A DNA stretch of 64,000 nucleotides from assembly GCF_013822795.1 (NCBI RefSeq), contig NZ_PNLB01000004.1, positions 173,347 through 237,346 on the forward strand, written 5' to 3'. The translations under genes and the position numbers were made by a program. Positions 1 through 8,609 of the stretch are shown here, piece after piece. Below the pieces are notes generated by a model. It did not search any database. It worked only from the letters and a program-made list of their open reading frames with translations, and was not told the DNA's origin. Each line of letters opens with the position of its first letter. Position 1 is the stretch's first letter. The DNA comes from Phenylobacterium sp. Lineage in GTDB: Bacteria; Pseudomonadota; Alphaproteobacteria; Caulobacterales; Caulobacteraceae.

Positions 1-459
1 GGCCAGGAAACGCTCCTGATCCTGGGAGAAGAGCTTGTCGATCGTCCGCTTGCCGTCGGCGACCTCGTTGATCTCGTCGTGCTTCTGGATGCAGGTGAGG
101 GAGGCTGAGCGGACCACGCGCTCCCCGACGCAATCGGCCTCCAGCTTGAAGCCCTCCAGGCCCTTCCAGACCGCCGAGATGCTCGCCTGGTCGACCGGCC
201 GAAACTTGACGGTGGAGTCGTCGTCGTCGCCCTTGACCAGGCGTGAGCGGACCGCGATCCCGGCGTTCAACAGATCGAGGTTCGGGGTGTCGTAGAAGTA
301 GATGACGCGGACGTCGGCCGTGTCCTCGTTGACCCGCATCTCGCGTTCGGCGCGAAGCTCCTGGTCCGGACGGATCGTGACCTTGATTTCGACGGCGTCC
401 ATCCCGGCGAAGACGTCGGTGTCGCTCGGCGGGGGCGAGGGGGTGGCTGTCGTGCCCAT
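1..459 (-). CDS. CYTH-like domain protein (3' part cut by window edge)
   Basis: Reading leftwards from an ATG at 459, the frame stays open to base 1, giving about 153 residues of a longer protein. An AAGGAG ribosome site lies about 8 bases upstream. After a short proline-rich leader the protein begins a charged strand (EIKVTIRPDQE, near residues 23-33) followed by YFYDTPNLDLLNAGIAVRSR. This resembles the start of CYTH domains (triphosphate tunnel metalloenzymes and adenylate cyclases): acidic strand, tyrosine plus DTP, then an Arg-rich strand. The classic ExExK signature is imperfect, so catalytic activity is uncertain. The family assignment is an inference from pattern; the C-terminus is not visible. 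Confidence 0.55.
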   Translation of the reverse strand, partial: MGTTATPSPPPSDTDVFAGMDAVEIKVTIRPDQELRAEREMRVNEDTADVRVIYFYDTPNLDLLNAGIAVRSRLVKGDDDDSTVKFRPVDQASISAVWKGLEGFKLEADCVGERVVRSASLTCIQKHDEINEVADGKRTIDKLFSQDQERFLA

Positions 460-615
460 GGACCAACTCCTTGTCGGCCGGGGCGGCGTCGCCGACGAGG
501 CTACGGCGCGCCCCGGCGGCGATCATGGAAGGTCAAAGGGGCGGGCGCGCCAATCGGGTGCATCCCTCAACCGTGGCGCTGCGGCGCCCGCCGCAGGCTG
601 CTGGGCGGCGATCGG

Positions 616-1581
616 TCAGCGCGCCGCCAGCGCCGTTGCGCCGTCACGCATGAACTTCACCAGCACCCGCTGGCCGATCAGGAACGGGGCGCTGTCGGCG
701 CTGACCACCACCTCGACGACGCGGTCGTCGGCGCGCTCGCTGGGATCGTCGGATTGCAGCTTGCGGGCGCCGAACACGGCCGCGCGGCGCAGGACCTTGC
801 CGTTGTAGATCTTGGTCGGCTCCGACTCCGGCGCGATCTGGACCGTCTGGCCGATGGCGACGTGGGGCAGGGCGCTTTCGGCGATCTCGGCGCGGACGAT
901 GCGCGGGGCCTCCGGCTCCAGGTCGAACATGTTGGAGACGTTCAGCGTCGAGGCGCCGGCGCCCGGATTGGCGTAGCGGCGGGCGATGCGGCCGTCGGTC
1001 GGGGCGCGGATGATGGTCAGTTCGAGGTTGTAGCGGGCCTCCTCCAGCGCCGCCTGGGCGGTGGCGATGGCCGCGCGCTGGGCCTGGATGTTGGCCTCCG
1101 CCTCGCGGATCTTGTCGACGGCCTGGTCGACCTTCTGGGCGGCGACGAAGTTGGTCGAGACCAGGCCCTGCAGCCGCTTGTGCTCGCGCTCGGCGGTGGA
1201 GAGCTGGACCTGGTACTGGGCCATCTGGGCCTTGGCCTGTTCGACGGCGGCGGCGGCGCGGGCGGCCGAGAGCTTGGGCTCGTCGTCTTCCTGGCGGGCG
1301 AGGATCTGACCCTTCACGACCTGGTCGCCTTCCTGGACATAGACCTCGCGCACGATGCCGGCTCGGCGGGCGGCGACCTGGATCATGCCGCCCTCGACGT
1401 CGGCCTTGCCGTTGGCGACGGCGACGAAGGGGCTCTTGGGCGCGGCGGCCGCGGCGGCCTTGACCTCGGCCTCCTTCTTGGCCTTGGCCTGGCTTGACGC
1501 CATGAAGGCGCCGCCGCCCAGAACGACGAGGGCGGCGACGACCGCGATCTTGATGCGGTTGGATTTCACGAAGGCGAGCAT
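616..1581 (-). CDS. HlyD/MacA-type membrane fusion protein of an ABC exporter
   Basis: A 321-residue periplasmic adaptor. Residues 10-30 form a single N-terminal membrane anchor. A biotinyl-lipoyl-like segment follows (VYVQEGDQVVKGQILARQ), then a long alanine- and glutamine-rich coiled-coil hairpin (about 100-190), then a second lipoyl half with RAPTDGRIARRYANPG and a beta-barrel domain. This is the usual layout of adaptors that link an inner-membrane exporter to an outer-membrane channel. It lies 6 bases downstream of the ATPase gene, as the last gene of a permease-ATPase-adaptor operon resembling DevBCA or MacAB systems. No TolC-type gene is adjacent. The substrate is unknown. Confidence 0.88.
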   Translation of the reverse strand: MLAFVKSNRIKIAVVAALVVLGGGAFMASSQAKAKKEAEVKAAAAAAPKSPFVAVANGKADVEGGMIQVAARRAGIVREVYVQEGDQVVKGQILARQEDDEPKLSAARAAAAVEQAKAQMAQYQVQLSTAEREHKRLQGLVSTNFVAAQKVDQAVDKIREAEANIQAQRAAIATAQAALEEARYNLELTIIRAPTDGRIARRYANPGAGASTLNVSNMFDLEPEAPRIVRAEIAESALPHVAIGQTVQIAPESEPTKIYNGKVLRRAAVFGARKLQSDDPSERADDRVVEVVVSADSAPFLIGQRVLVKFMRDGATALAAR

Positions 1582-1587
1582 GGTCTC

Positions 1588-2337
1588 TTAGGCTCCAACG
1601 AGCTCGGTATGGCTGACGGGGGCGGCAGGCTGGGACGCACCGGTGCGGCGATCGTCCAGAATGCGTCCGTCTTCGATGTGGATGATGCGGTCGGCATAGG
1701 CCTCGAGCCGCGGGTCGTGGGTCACGCAGATGACCGCCGCGCCGTGCTCCTTGGCCGCGCGCTGCAGCAGCTTGATGACGATCTGGCCGTTCTCGCCGTC
1801 GAGGGCGCTGGTCGGTTCGTCGGCGAACAGCAGGCGCGGATCCTTGGCCAGGGCGCGGGCGATGGCGACGCGCTGCTTCTCGCCGCCCGACAGCTCGGCC
1901 GGGCGCTGGTCGAGGCGGTGGCCAAGGCCGACTTCGCTCAGGGCGAGGGCTGCGCGGTCCTTGGCCTCGGAGGGCGAGTAGCCCTTGTACTTGAGGATCG
2001 TGGTGACCTGCTGCAGGGCGCTGAGCGCGCCGAACAGGTTGAAGCCCTGGAAGATGAAGCCGCAGTGGTCGAGACGGAACTTGTCGATCCTGCCCGGCCG
2101 CAGGCTCCAGAGATCTTCGCCCAGCGCGGTGACCGACCCGGTGTCGGGCCGCAGCAGGCCAGAAAGGCTGGCGATCAGGGTCGACTTGCCCGAGCCGGAC
2201 GGACCCATGACCATGGTCATCTCGCCGTGGCGGCAATCGAAGTCGACGGACTTCAGGACTTCGACATGGGTGCGGCCGGTCTTGAAGCGCTTGGTGAGGC
2301 CCCTGCCCTCGAGGGCGACGGCGTTCGTGGATATCAT
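1588..2337 (-). CDS. ABC exporter ATP-binding protein (LolD/MacB/DevA type)
   Basis: A 249-residue nucleotide-binding subunit with Walker A GPSGSGKST at about 45-53, a Q-loop FIFQGFNLFGAL, signature LSGGEKQRVAIARAL, Walker B LLFADEPTSALD and the switch histidine in CVTHDPR. FQGFNLF plus the LolD-like signature places it with the lipoprotein-release/MacB group, which work with FtsX-type permeases. Its ATG overlaps the permease stop codon by 4 bases (ATGA), indicating translational coupling. It powers the exporter formed with the flanking permease and adaptor. Confidence 0.9.
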   Translation of the reverse strand: MISTNAVALEGRGLTKRFKTGRTHVEVLKSVDFDCRHGEMTMVMGPSGSGKSTLIASLSGLLRPDTGSVTALGEDLWSLRPGRIDKFRLDHCGFIFQGFNLFGALSALQQVTTILKYKGYSPSEAKDRAALALSEVGLGHRLDQRPAELSGGEKQRVAIARALAKDPRLLFADEPTSALDGENGQIVIKLLQRAAKEHGAAVICVTHDPRLEAYADRIIHIEDGRILDDRRTGASQPAAPVSHTELVGA

Positions 2338-3476
2338 CGCAGCAGGTCCGCAGGTTGGCTCTTCTTGAGGATGCCGAGGGCCATCAGGCCGGAGGCCAGC
2401 GAGATCGCCATCAGCAGCACGCCGACGGCGACCACCCAGCCGAGCGGGAAGCCCATCGGCAGGCCGCCGCTGCGGGCCAGCAGCGAGACGAGGAAGGTGA
2501 AGAGGGCGGTGGCGCCCAGGCCCACGACCCCGACCCAGAACGACAGCTCCAGCACGATCAGCCGCAGCGAGCCCATCGAGACGCCCAGCGCGCGCAGGGA
2601 GGCGAACTCCTTGATGTTGGCGAGGATGGCGCCGCGCAGGGTCTGGGAGGTGATGCCGACCCCGATCAGGAAGCCGAGGAACACCGAGAAGCCGAGGAAG
2701 ATGCCGATGATCTGCTCCTTCATCAGCGCGCTCTCGTTGGCCTGGGCGAGCTCGGCGCGGGTCCAGGCGCGATAGGCGCCCTTGGCGTCGGCGTTGAGCT
2801 GGTCGCGGACGGCGGCGGCCTGGGCGGGATTGTTGACGCGGACCATCAGCGGGCCGGTCTTCTCGCCCTTCTCCATCATGCCGAGCCGGCGAAGGGTGTC
2901 GCGCGAGACGACGATCGAGGGCTGGTTGATGTCGGGATAGTTGTCGAGCAGGGCGCGGACCCGGACGGTCTTGCCGTTGACCGTGGCGGTGTCACCGAGC
3001 TTGACGCCGAGACGTCCGAGCGCCGAGCGGTCGATGGCGACGGCGTTCGGCTCCATCAGCGCGATGCGCACGCTTTCCGGGTAGTCGACTGGCAAGGTCA
3101 GGGCGCCTGGCTCGGTGTCGACCATATTGACCTGCACGAAGGTGGTGACCTGTTTCTGGCCGTCCTTGGGCTGGTTGGTCCAGCGGCCGCCGCCGCCGTC
3201 GAAACTGGCGACCTCGGCGACGTTGGGGTTCAGGTAGAGCTGCGGGCCGATGCGCCGCGGCAGGCTGGAAGGGCCCGAGTTGATAAGGCTTTCCGATTTG
3301 GCCGGCATGATCATCAAGTCCGCGCGCGAGCGGTTGATCGTGGCCGTGGCGGCCTGGATCATGCCGGTGAACATGCCGACCTGGGCCAGGATCAGCAGGC
3401 CTGAAAAGGCGAGCGCGATCACCGCCGCCAAATAGCGGCGCCACTCGTAGATCAGGGTCGCTAGAGCCAATGACAT
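2334..3476 (-). CDS. FtsX-type ABC transporter permease (DevC-like)
   Basis: I chose the ATG at 3476 (380 residues) because GAGGAG sits 5-10 bases upstream; an in-frame start further out would add an unlikely charged leader. The protein has one N-terminal membrane helix (about 13-40), a periplasmic MacB-like domain of roughly 200 residues (YLNPNVAEVASFDGGGGRW, then a stretch with NYPDINQPSIVVSRDTL), and three C-terminal helices. This topology defines the FtsX/MacB permease class; the length and the YEWRRYLAAV start resemble the DevC branch. It is the first gene of the operon with the ATPase and adaptor. Confidence 0.86.
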   Translation of the reverse strand: MSLALATLIYEWRRYLAAVIALAFSGLLILAQVGMFTGMIQAATATINRSRADLMIMPAKSESLINSGPSSLPRRIGPQLYLNPNVAEVASFDGGGGRWTNQPKDGQKQVTTFVQVNMVDTEPGALTLPVDYPESVRIALMEPNAVAIDRSALGRLGVKLGDTATVNGKTVRVRALLDNYPDINQPSIVVSRDTLRRLGMMEKGEKTGPLMVRVNNPAQAAAVRDQLNADAKGAYRAWTRAELAQANESALMKEQIIGIFLGFSVFLGFLIGVGITSQTLRGAILANIKEFASLRALGVSMGSLRLIVLELSFWVGVVGLGATALFTFLVSLLARSGGLPMGFPLGWVVAVGVLLMAISLASGLMALGILKKSQPADLLR

Positions 3477-3635
3477 GGGGCACTCCTCGCGCTCAGCATG
3501 TGCGGCCGACCGCCGTTCTCGCCTAGTTAAATCGAGGTAAGGCGCGGCCGTGGCGGCTGGCACCGCCGAAATGCAGGTGTTACGGAGTTACATCTTTGCG
3601 GCGCTCAGTGGCGGCCGTCTTTCAAGTTGGTGACG

Positions 3636-5708
3636 ATGAATTCAGTGAAGTTCGGCGCGGGCCTCGGACTGGCCGCCGCGTTCTCGATTTCCGCCGCGCC
3701 GGCCCTGGCCGACGAAGGCATGTGGACCTACGACAACTTCCCGCTGGCCAAGGTGAACCAGGCCTATGGGCTGAAGTTGGACCAGAAGTGGCTGGACCGG
3801 ATGCAGGCTTCTTCGGTGCGTCTGACCACCGGCTGCTCGGCCTCGCTGGTCTCGGGTTCGGGCCTGGTGCTGACCAACCACCACTGCGTGGTCGAGTGCG
3901 TCCAGGACCTGTCGTCGGGCGACAAGGACTATGTGCAGGACGGCTTCCTGACCGCCGCGCGCGAGGACGAGAAAAAGTGCCCGGGGATGCAGGCCGAGAT
4001 CCTGGCCTCGATCACCGACGTGACCAAGGACATCCAGGCGGCCGGCGCCGGCAAGACCGGCCAGGACTACGTCCGCGCCCGCGAGGCGGCGATGGCGGCG
4101 GCCGAGAAGGCCGGCTGCGGCGATGACCCGAACGTCCGCTGCCAGGTGATCAGCCTGTACCGCGGCGGCCAGTTCAAGCTCTACAAGTATCGCAAGTACG
4201 CCGATGTGCGGCTGGTGTTCGCGCCGGAGTTCGCGACGGCCTTCTTCGGCGGCGATCCGGACAACTTCAACTTCCCGCGCTTCAACCTCGATGTCGGCTT
4301 CGTGCGGCTGTACGAGAACGGCAAGCCGGCGGTGACGCCGACCCACCTGACCTGGGTCAGTCGCGCGCCGCAGGAAGGCGAGGCGACCTTCGTCTCCGGC
4401 AATCCCGGCTCGACCAACCGCCTGATGACCGTCTCGCAGCTGGAGACCTTGCGTGACCTGACCATCCCGGTCGGCCAGCTGCAGCGCTCGGAGATCCGCG
4501 GACGCCTGGCGCAGTTCGGCCAGGAGAGCGCCGAGCACAAGCGCATCGCCACCGACCCGCTGTTCGGCATCGAGAACAGCTTCAAGGTGTTCTACGGCCA
4601 GCAGTCGGCGCTGAACGACAAGGCGTTCATGGACGCCAAGCGCGCCCAGGAAGCCGAGTTGAAGGCGAAGGTCGCCGCTGACCCGAAGCTCGCCGGCGAG
4701 ATCGGCGATCCGTGGGGCGACATCGCCAAGGCGCAGGCCGCCTACGCCAACAACTACCTGCGTTATCGCCAGATCGAGGGCGGCGCGGCCTATTCGAACC
4801 TCTACTACTACGCCCAGACCCTGGTCCGCGCCGCGCAGGAGCGCGAGAAGCCGAGCGCCGAGCGGCTGGCCGAGTACGCCGACACGCGCCTGCCGCTGGT
4901 CGAAAAGAAGGTGCTGGACGCCAAGCCGGTCGATGCGGAGCTGGAGGAGGTCTACCTGGCCTTCTGGCTGTCGAAGACCCGCGAATACCTGACGACGGAC
5001 GACGCCGCGGTGAAGACCCTGCTGGGCAAGGAGAGCCCCGAGGGCCTGGCCAAGCGCGCGGTCGCCGGCTCCAAGCTGGCCGATCCGGCAGCGCGCAAGG
5101 CGCTGTGGGACGGCGGCCTGGCGGCGATCAAGGCCTCGGACGACCCGATGATCCAGCTGGTGCTGCGCAACGACCCGGCCGCGCGCGCCGTGCGCAAGGC
5201 CTGGGAGACCGACGTCCAGGGCCCGACCGACGCGGCTGCCGAGCGGGTGGCCCGCGCCAAGTTCGCGGCCTATGGCGACGCGGTCTATCCGGATGCGACC
5301 TTCAGCCTGCGGCTCTCCTACGGCAAGGTCGCCGGCTGGAGCTATCGCGGCGTGACCGTGCCCTCGATGACCAACTTCGCGGGCCTCTATGACCGGGCGA
5401 CCGGGGCCGAGCCCTACAAGCTGGCGCCGCGCTGGGTCGAGGCCCAGGCCAAGGTCAACCCGACCACGGTCTACAACTTCGTCACCACGAACGACATCAT
5501 CGGCGGCAATTCCGGCTCGCCGGTGGTCAACGCCAAGGGCGAAGTGCTGGGCGCGGCCTTCGACGGCAACATCCACTCGCTGGGCGGCGCCTTCGGCTAC
5601 GACGGTTCGATCAACCGCACCGTGGTGGTCGCCACCTCGGCGGCGACCGAGGCCCTGACCAAGGTCTACGGTCAGACCGCCTTGGTGAAGGAACTGACCG
5701 GGAAGTAG
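3636..5708 (+). CDS. Secreted S46-family dipeptidyl peptidase (DPP7-like)
   Basis: A 690-residue serine exopeptidase that removes dipeptides from peptide N-termini, probably in the periplasm. The ATG at 3636 directly begins a signal peptide ending ...APALA before DEGMWTYDN, so I prefer it to the TTG and GTG a few codons earlier. The S46 triad is visible: His in LTNHHCV, Asp in the FFGGDPDNFNFPRFNLDVGF region, and Ser in GGNSGSPV. Eighteen residues after the catalytic Ser comes FDGN; in Porphyromonas gingivalis enzymes Gly at this place marks DPP7 (hydrophobic P1), while Arg marks DPP11 (acidic P1). Length fits the family (about 700). It is a single gene divergent from the ABC operon. Confidence 0.93.
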   Translation: MNSVKFGAGLGLAAAFSISAAPALADEGMWTYDNFPLAKVNQAYGLKLDQKWLDRMQASSVRLTTGCSASLVSGSGLVLTNHHCVVECVQDLSSGDKDYVQDGFLTAAREDEKKCPGMQAEILASITDVTKDIQAAGAGKTGQDYVRAREAAMAAAEKAGCGDDPNVRCQVISLYRGGQFKLYKYRKYADVRLVFAPEFATAFFGGDPDNFNFPRFNLDVGFVRLYENGKPAVTPTHLTWVSRAPQEGEATFVSGNPGSTNRLMTVSQLETLRDLTIPVGQLQRSEIRGRLAQFGQESAEHKRIATDPLFGIENSFKVFYGQQSALNDKAFMDAKRAQEAELKAKVAADPKLAGEIGDPWGDIAKAQAAYANNYLRYRQIEGGAAYSNLYYYAQTLVRAAQEREKPSAERLAEYADTRLPLVEKKVLDAKPVDAELEEVYLAFWLSKTREYLTTDDAAVKTLLGKESPEGLAKRAVAGSKLADPAARKALWDGGLAAIKASDDPMIQLVLRNDPAARAVRKAWETDVQGPTDAAAERVARAKFAAYGDAVYPDATFSLRLSYGKVAGWSYRGVTVPSMTNFAGLYDRATGAEPYKLAPRWVEAQAKVNPTTVYNFVTTNDIIGGNSGSPVVNAKGEVLGAAFDGNIHSLGGAFGYDGSINRTVVVATSAATEALTKVYGQTALVKELTGK

Positions 5709-5728
5709 GGCGGCCGTCAGAGAAAGAT

Positions 5729-5852
5729 GCTCCCCCACTGGGGGAGCTGTCAGCCGAACGGCTGACTGAGGGGGACTTTGACTCATAAGCTTGAGAGCAG
5801 TCCCCCTCCGTCTCGACGCTGCGCATCGATCCACCTCCCCCAAGTGGGGAGG
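5729..5852. repeat. REP-like intergenic hairpin element
   Basis: This stretch contains several nested inverted repeats. There is a perfect 19-base palindrome at 5729-5747 (GCTCCCCCACTGGGGGAGC), an 8-bp stem with a 2-base loop at 5749-5766, a 9-bp pair AGGGGGACT (5769-5777) with AGTCCCCCT (5799-5807), and CCTCCCC/GGGGAGG at 5834-5852. Similar CTCCCCC...GGGGGAG modules are common dispersed intergenic repeats in Caulobacterales and related alphaproteobacteria. Only one copy is in this window, so dispersion cannot be shown here. It may also stop transcription after the peptidase gene. Confidence 0.75.
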
Positions 5853-5898
5853 ACCTGTCCGAGCTTGCCGTGCGCGCCGCGCGCCTCATATTGGCGGC

Positions 5899-6213
5899 AT
5901 GTCCAGTCTCCGCATGCCGCAGGGATCGACGTCGCCGCTGTTCAAGACCGGCGCGAGCATCCTCGACTACGAGATCCAGGAAGAGCGCGGCTATGCGCTC
6001 GGGCGCGCCGGCCAGCGGGTCGAGCAGGCGCTGGCGGCGTTGAAGGCGCACGACGGTTCCGATGAAGACCGTGCGCCGCTGCTGAAGGAGGCCGCCACCG
6101 CGGTCTGGTACTATTTCATCCAGCGCGAGGCCTGCGGCATCCGCAACCAGAAGCCGGCCATCGATCACTACGGCATTCCGCGCGAAGTGCTGATGCGGCT
6201 GGGCGCGAGCTAG
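5899..6213 (+). CDS. Small conserved protein (DUF6665-like)
   Basis: A 104-residue soluble protein from the ATG at 5899. The sequence has a flexible start (MSSLRMPQGST), then a helical core EIQEERGYALGRAGQRVEQALAAL, an alanine-rich stretch, and WYYFIQREACGIRNQ followed by IDHYGIPREVLMRLG. The pattern of an N-terminal acidic helix plus a WYFIQRE-CG motif resembles DUF6665 proteins of alphaproteobacteria, but I hold the name loosely. No function is known. Its stop codon overlaps the end of the convergent ohrR gene by 4 bases. Confidence 0.7.
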   Translation: MSSLRMPQGSTSPLFKTGASILDYEIQEERGYALGRAGQRVEQALAALKAHDGSDEDRAPLLKEAATAVWYYFIQREACGIRNQKPAIDHYGIPREVLMRLGAS

Positions 6214-6686
6214 GCCTTCATCCGGCGGGCGAGATCCTGCAGCGTGGCGCGCAGGTCGACGATCTCATCCAGCGGCAGGTGCAGCTGGCAGGCGAGGGCG
6301 GCGGGGATCTCGGCAGCCTTCTCGCGCAGCGCACGGCCGGCGTCGGTCAATTCGATCTGGACCTTGCGCTCGTCCTGAGCGTCGCGCCGTCGGGTGACGA
6401 AGCCGGCCGCCTCCAGCCGCTTGAGCAGCGGGGTGAGCGTGCCGGAGTCGAGGTCCAGCGCCTGGCCCAGCGCCTTGACGGTGCGCGGAGCCGTCTCCCA
6501 CAGCGCCATCATCACCAGGTACTGCGGATAGGTCAGGCCCAGCGGCTCAAGCAGCGGGCGGTAGGCGCGCGTGACCAGCCCGCTGGCGGCGTAGAGCGCA
6601 AAGCAGAGCTGGTTGTCGAGGCGCAGCAGGTCGCCGGCCGCAGGGGCGGCCGACGCTGTCGTCTTACTGGTGGTCTTGGCTGTCAT
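6210..6686 (-). CDS. ohrR: OhrR, MarR-family organic peroxide sensor
   Basis: A 158-residue winged-helix repressor. The OhrR hallmark [12 protein letters not shown] is present, with the peroxide-sensing cysteine at residue 28 (C22 in Xanthomonas OhrR). The DNA-binding part holds [31 protein letters not shown] and the wing [16 protein letters not shown]. Organic hydroperoxides oxidise the cysteine and release the repressor from DNA. Its ATG overlaps the ohr stop (ATGA), so both genes form one operon, presumably autoregulated through the palindrome at 7116-7137. The C-terminus has no further obvious cysteine beyond one in ALACQLHLP (about residue 137), which could act as a resolving cysteine. 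Confidence 0.94.
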   Translation of the reverse strand: MTAKTTSKTTASAAPAAGDLLRLDNQLCFALYAASGLVTRAYRPLLEPLGLTYPQYLVMMALWETAPRTVKALGQALDLDSGTLTPLLKRLEAAGFVTRRRDAQDERKVQIELTDAGRALREKAAEIPAALACQLHLPLDEIVDLRATLQDLARRMKA

Positions 6687-7102
6687 TCAGCTCGCACAGA
6701 TATCGCAACATCGACGTTGCCGCGAATGGCGTTGGAATAAGGGCAGACCTGGTGGGCGGCGGCGACCAGCGCTTCGGCGGCGGCCTGGTCCAGGCCTTGG
6801 GTCTCGGCGTCGAGCGCCACGCCGAGCTTGAAACCGCCCTCGGCGCGGGGATGCAGTTCGACGGTGGCGGTGACGGCCGCGCCCTTCAGCAGGATCTTCT
6901 GTTGGCCGGCGATGTAGCGGACGGCGTTCTCGAAGCAGGCGGCGTAGCCGGCGGCGAACAGCTGCTCGGGATTGGTCCCGCCGCCCTTGCCGCCCATTTC
7001 GCGGGGCAGGGCCAGGTCGAGGCTGAGCAGCCCGTCCTGCGATTCGACGTGGCCGGCGCGGCCGCCGACGGCGCGGGCCTGGGTGGCGTAGAGAGCGGTC
7101 AT
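6683..7102 (-). CDS. ohr: Ohr, organic hydroperoxide reductase
   Basis: A 139-residue thiol peroxidase of the Ohr/OsmC family that reduces organic and lipid hydroperoxides using lipoylated proteins as donor. Both catalytic cysteines are visible: Cys56 in AAGYAACFENAV and Cys120 in AHQVCPYSNAIRGN. The conserved Arg lies in LALPREMGG and the Glu in TNPEQLFAAG. GGAGA lies 7-11 bases before the ATG. It is the first gene of the ohr-ohrR operon. The strict CPYS-AIRGN motif separates Ohr from plain OsmC. Confidence 0.95.
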   Translation of the reverse strand: MTALYATQARAVGGRAGHVESQDGLLSLDLALPREMGGKGGGTNPEQLFAAGYAACFENAVRYIAGQQKILLKGAAVTATVELHPRAEGGFKLGVALDAETQGLDQAAAEALVAAAHQVCPYSNAIRGNVDVAISVRAE

Positions 7103-7115
7103 TTGATTATCTCCA

Positions 7116-7137
7116 ATTCAATTGTGCACAATTAAAT
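7116..7137. promoter_or_regulatory. Probable OhrR operator
   Basis: An AT-rich inverted repeat, ATTCAATTGTGCACAATTAAAT, with a perfect 14-base core AATTGTGCACAATT at 7120-7133. It ends 14 bases before the ohr ATG (first base 7102, minus strand). OhrR operators in other bacteria are AT-rich palindromes with AATT/CAATT half-sites, and the location overlaps the expected promoter of ohr-ohrR. The AT content stands out from surrounding GC-rich DNA. Confidence 0.8.
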
Positions 7138-7300
7138 ATGGCGCCATTCGACCTCGTCAAGGGCTGCTGTTCGTGCGCGACGCTGCGTGCGCTTGCATGA
7201 CCCTGCCCTGCCGTAGTCAATTGCGCGGGAATTCCTGCGCGAGTCCGCGCGGACCTGAGGAAGATTGGACGCCGCGAAACGCGGAGTCCGGGGGCCATGC

Positions 7301-8578
7301 ATGTTTCGTCCTGAGAACGCCCAGAGCCTGGCTGGCCTGGGCTTCGTGATCGCCGTTTGCTGGGCGCTGTCGGAGAACAAGAAGGCCTTTCCCTGGCGGC
7401 TGGCGCTGGGCTCGGTCGCTGTGCAGATCGGGCTGATCCTGCTGCTGTTCGGGCTGCCGGGCGCGCAGGCGGTGATCGAGACGATCAACCGCGGGGTCGA
7501 CGGCCTGGCGGCGGCGACCGCCACCGGCACCCAGTTCGTGTTCGGCTACATGGGCGGCGGAGCGCAGCCCTACGAGGTGACCAACTCCGGGGCGCTGTTC
7601 GTCTTCGCCTTCCAGGTGCTGCCGCTGATCCTGGTGATCTCGGCGCTGTCGGCGTTGCTGTGGCACTGGGGCATCCTGAAATGGATCACCCGCGGCTTCG
7701 GCCTCTTGTTCCAGAAGACCATGGGCCTGGGCGGCGCGTCGGCCCTGGCGGTGGCGGTGAACATCTTCCTGGGCATGATCGAGAGCCCGATCGTGATCCG
7801 CGCCTATCTCGACAAGCTGACCCGTTCGGAGCTGTTCCTGATGATGGTCGTCGGCCTGGCCACCGTCGCCGGCTCGACCATGGTCGCCTACGCCACGATC
7901 CTGAAGACCGTGCTGCCGAACGCCGCCGCACACGTGCTCGTGGCCTCGATCATCTCGGCCCCGGCGGGCATCCTGCTGGCCAAGATCATGATCCCGGAGA
8001 AGCCGGGGCAGGGCGGGCTCTACGCCGACTATTCCTCGCTGCTGAAGTACGACAGCTCGATCGACGCGATCAGCAAGGGCACGATGGACGGCCTGACCGT
8101 GGTGCTGAACATCTCGGCGATCCTGATCGTGTTCGTGGCCTTCGTGGCCATCGGCAACGCGCTGCTGTCGGTGCTGCCGGCGATCGGCGGCGCGCCGATC
8201 ACCATCGAACGCGTCCTGGGCCTGGTGTTTTCGCCGCTGGCCTGGGCCATGGGCGTGCACTGGGACGAGGCGCTGAAGGCCGGCTATCTGCTGGGCGTGA
8301 AGCTGATGCTGACCGAGTTCATCGCCTTCATCCAACTGGGCGCGGTGCCGGCCGGCGAGATGTCCGAGCGCACCCGCATGATCCTGACCTATGCGCTCTG
8401 CGGCTTCGCTAACGTGGGGTCAGTCGGGATAACCGTGACCGGCATGGGCGTCTTGATGCCCGAGCGACGCAACGAGATCATCGGCATGGTCTGGAAGGCG
8501 CTGATCGCCGGCTTCCTGGCCACCTGCATGACCGGGGCGCTGGTCGGGGCCATGCCGCGGGAACTGTTCGGACAATAG
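7301..8578 (+). CDS. Concentrative nucleoside transporter (NupC/CNT family)
   Basis: A 425-residue inner-membrane transporter using a cation gradient to import nucleosides. Many hydrophobic helices are seen from residue 10 onward. CNT motifs include FVFGYMGGGAQPY, AFQVLPLILVISALSALLWHWGI, GLGGASALAVAVNIFLGMIESPIVIRAYL split across two helices, ELFLMMVVGLATVAGSTM, and the C-terminal YALCGFANVGSVGI. Length matches bacterial NupC. The ATG at 7301 is preferred because an earlier TTG would add only a short charged leader. Specificity (pyrimidine or purine) cannot be read with confidence. Confidence 0.93.
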   Translation: MFRPENAQSLAGLGFVIAVCWALSENKKAFPWRLALGSVAVQIGLILLLFGLPGAQAVIETINRGVDGLAAATATGTQFVFGYMGGGAQPYEVTNSGALFVFAFQVLPLILVISALSALLWHWGILKWITRGFGLLFQKTMGLGGASALAVAVNIFLGMIESPIVIRAYLDKLTRSELFLMMVVGLATVAGSTMVAYATILKTVLPNAAAHVLVASIISAPAGILLAKIMIPEKPGQGGLYADYSSLLKYDSSIDAISKGTMDGLTVVLNISAILIVFVAFVAIGNALLSVLPAIGGAPITIERVLGLVFSPLAWAMGVHWDEALKAGYLLGVKLMLTEFIAFIQLGAVPAGEMSERTRMILTYALCGFANVGSVGITVTGMGVLMPERRNEIIGMVWKALIAGFLATCMTGALVGAMPRELFGQ

Positions 8579-8609
8579 GGCGGCCGCCAGAGCCGCGGGA
8601 GGATCAGGG

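Noticed and set aside
644..2236. Long open frames overlapping the ABC operon and many other genes on the other strand or frame.
   Set aside because: They are arginine/proline/alanine-rich shadow frames produced by high GC, with no family motifs.
2334..3563. Longer N-terminus for the FtsX-type permease beginning at 3563.
   Set aside because: The extra residues are charged and precede a good ribosome site, so the ATG at 3476 is preferred.
3560..3600. Sigma-54-like TGGCACC before the S46 peptidase gene.
   Set aside because: The following GC pair is 2 bases off the strict spacing.
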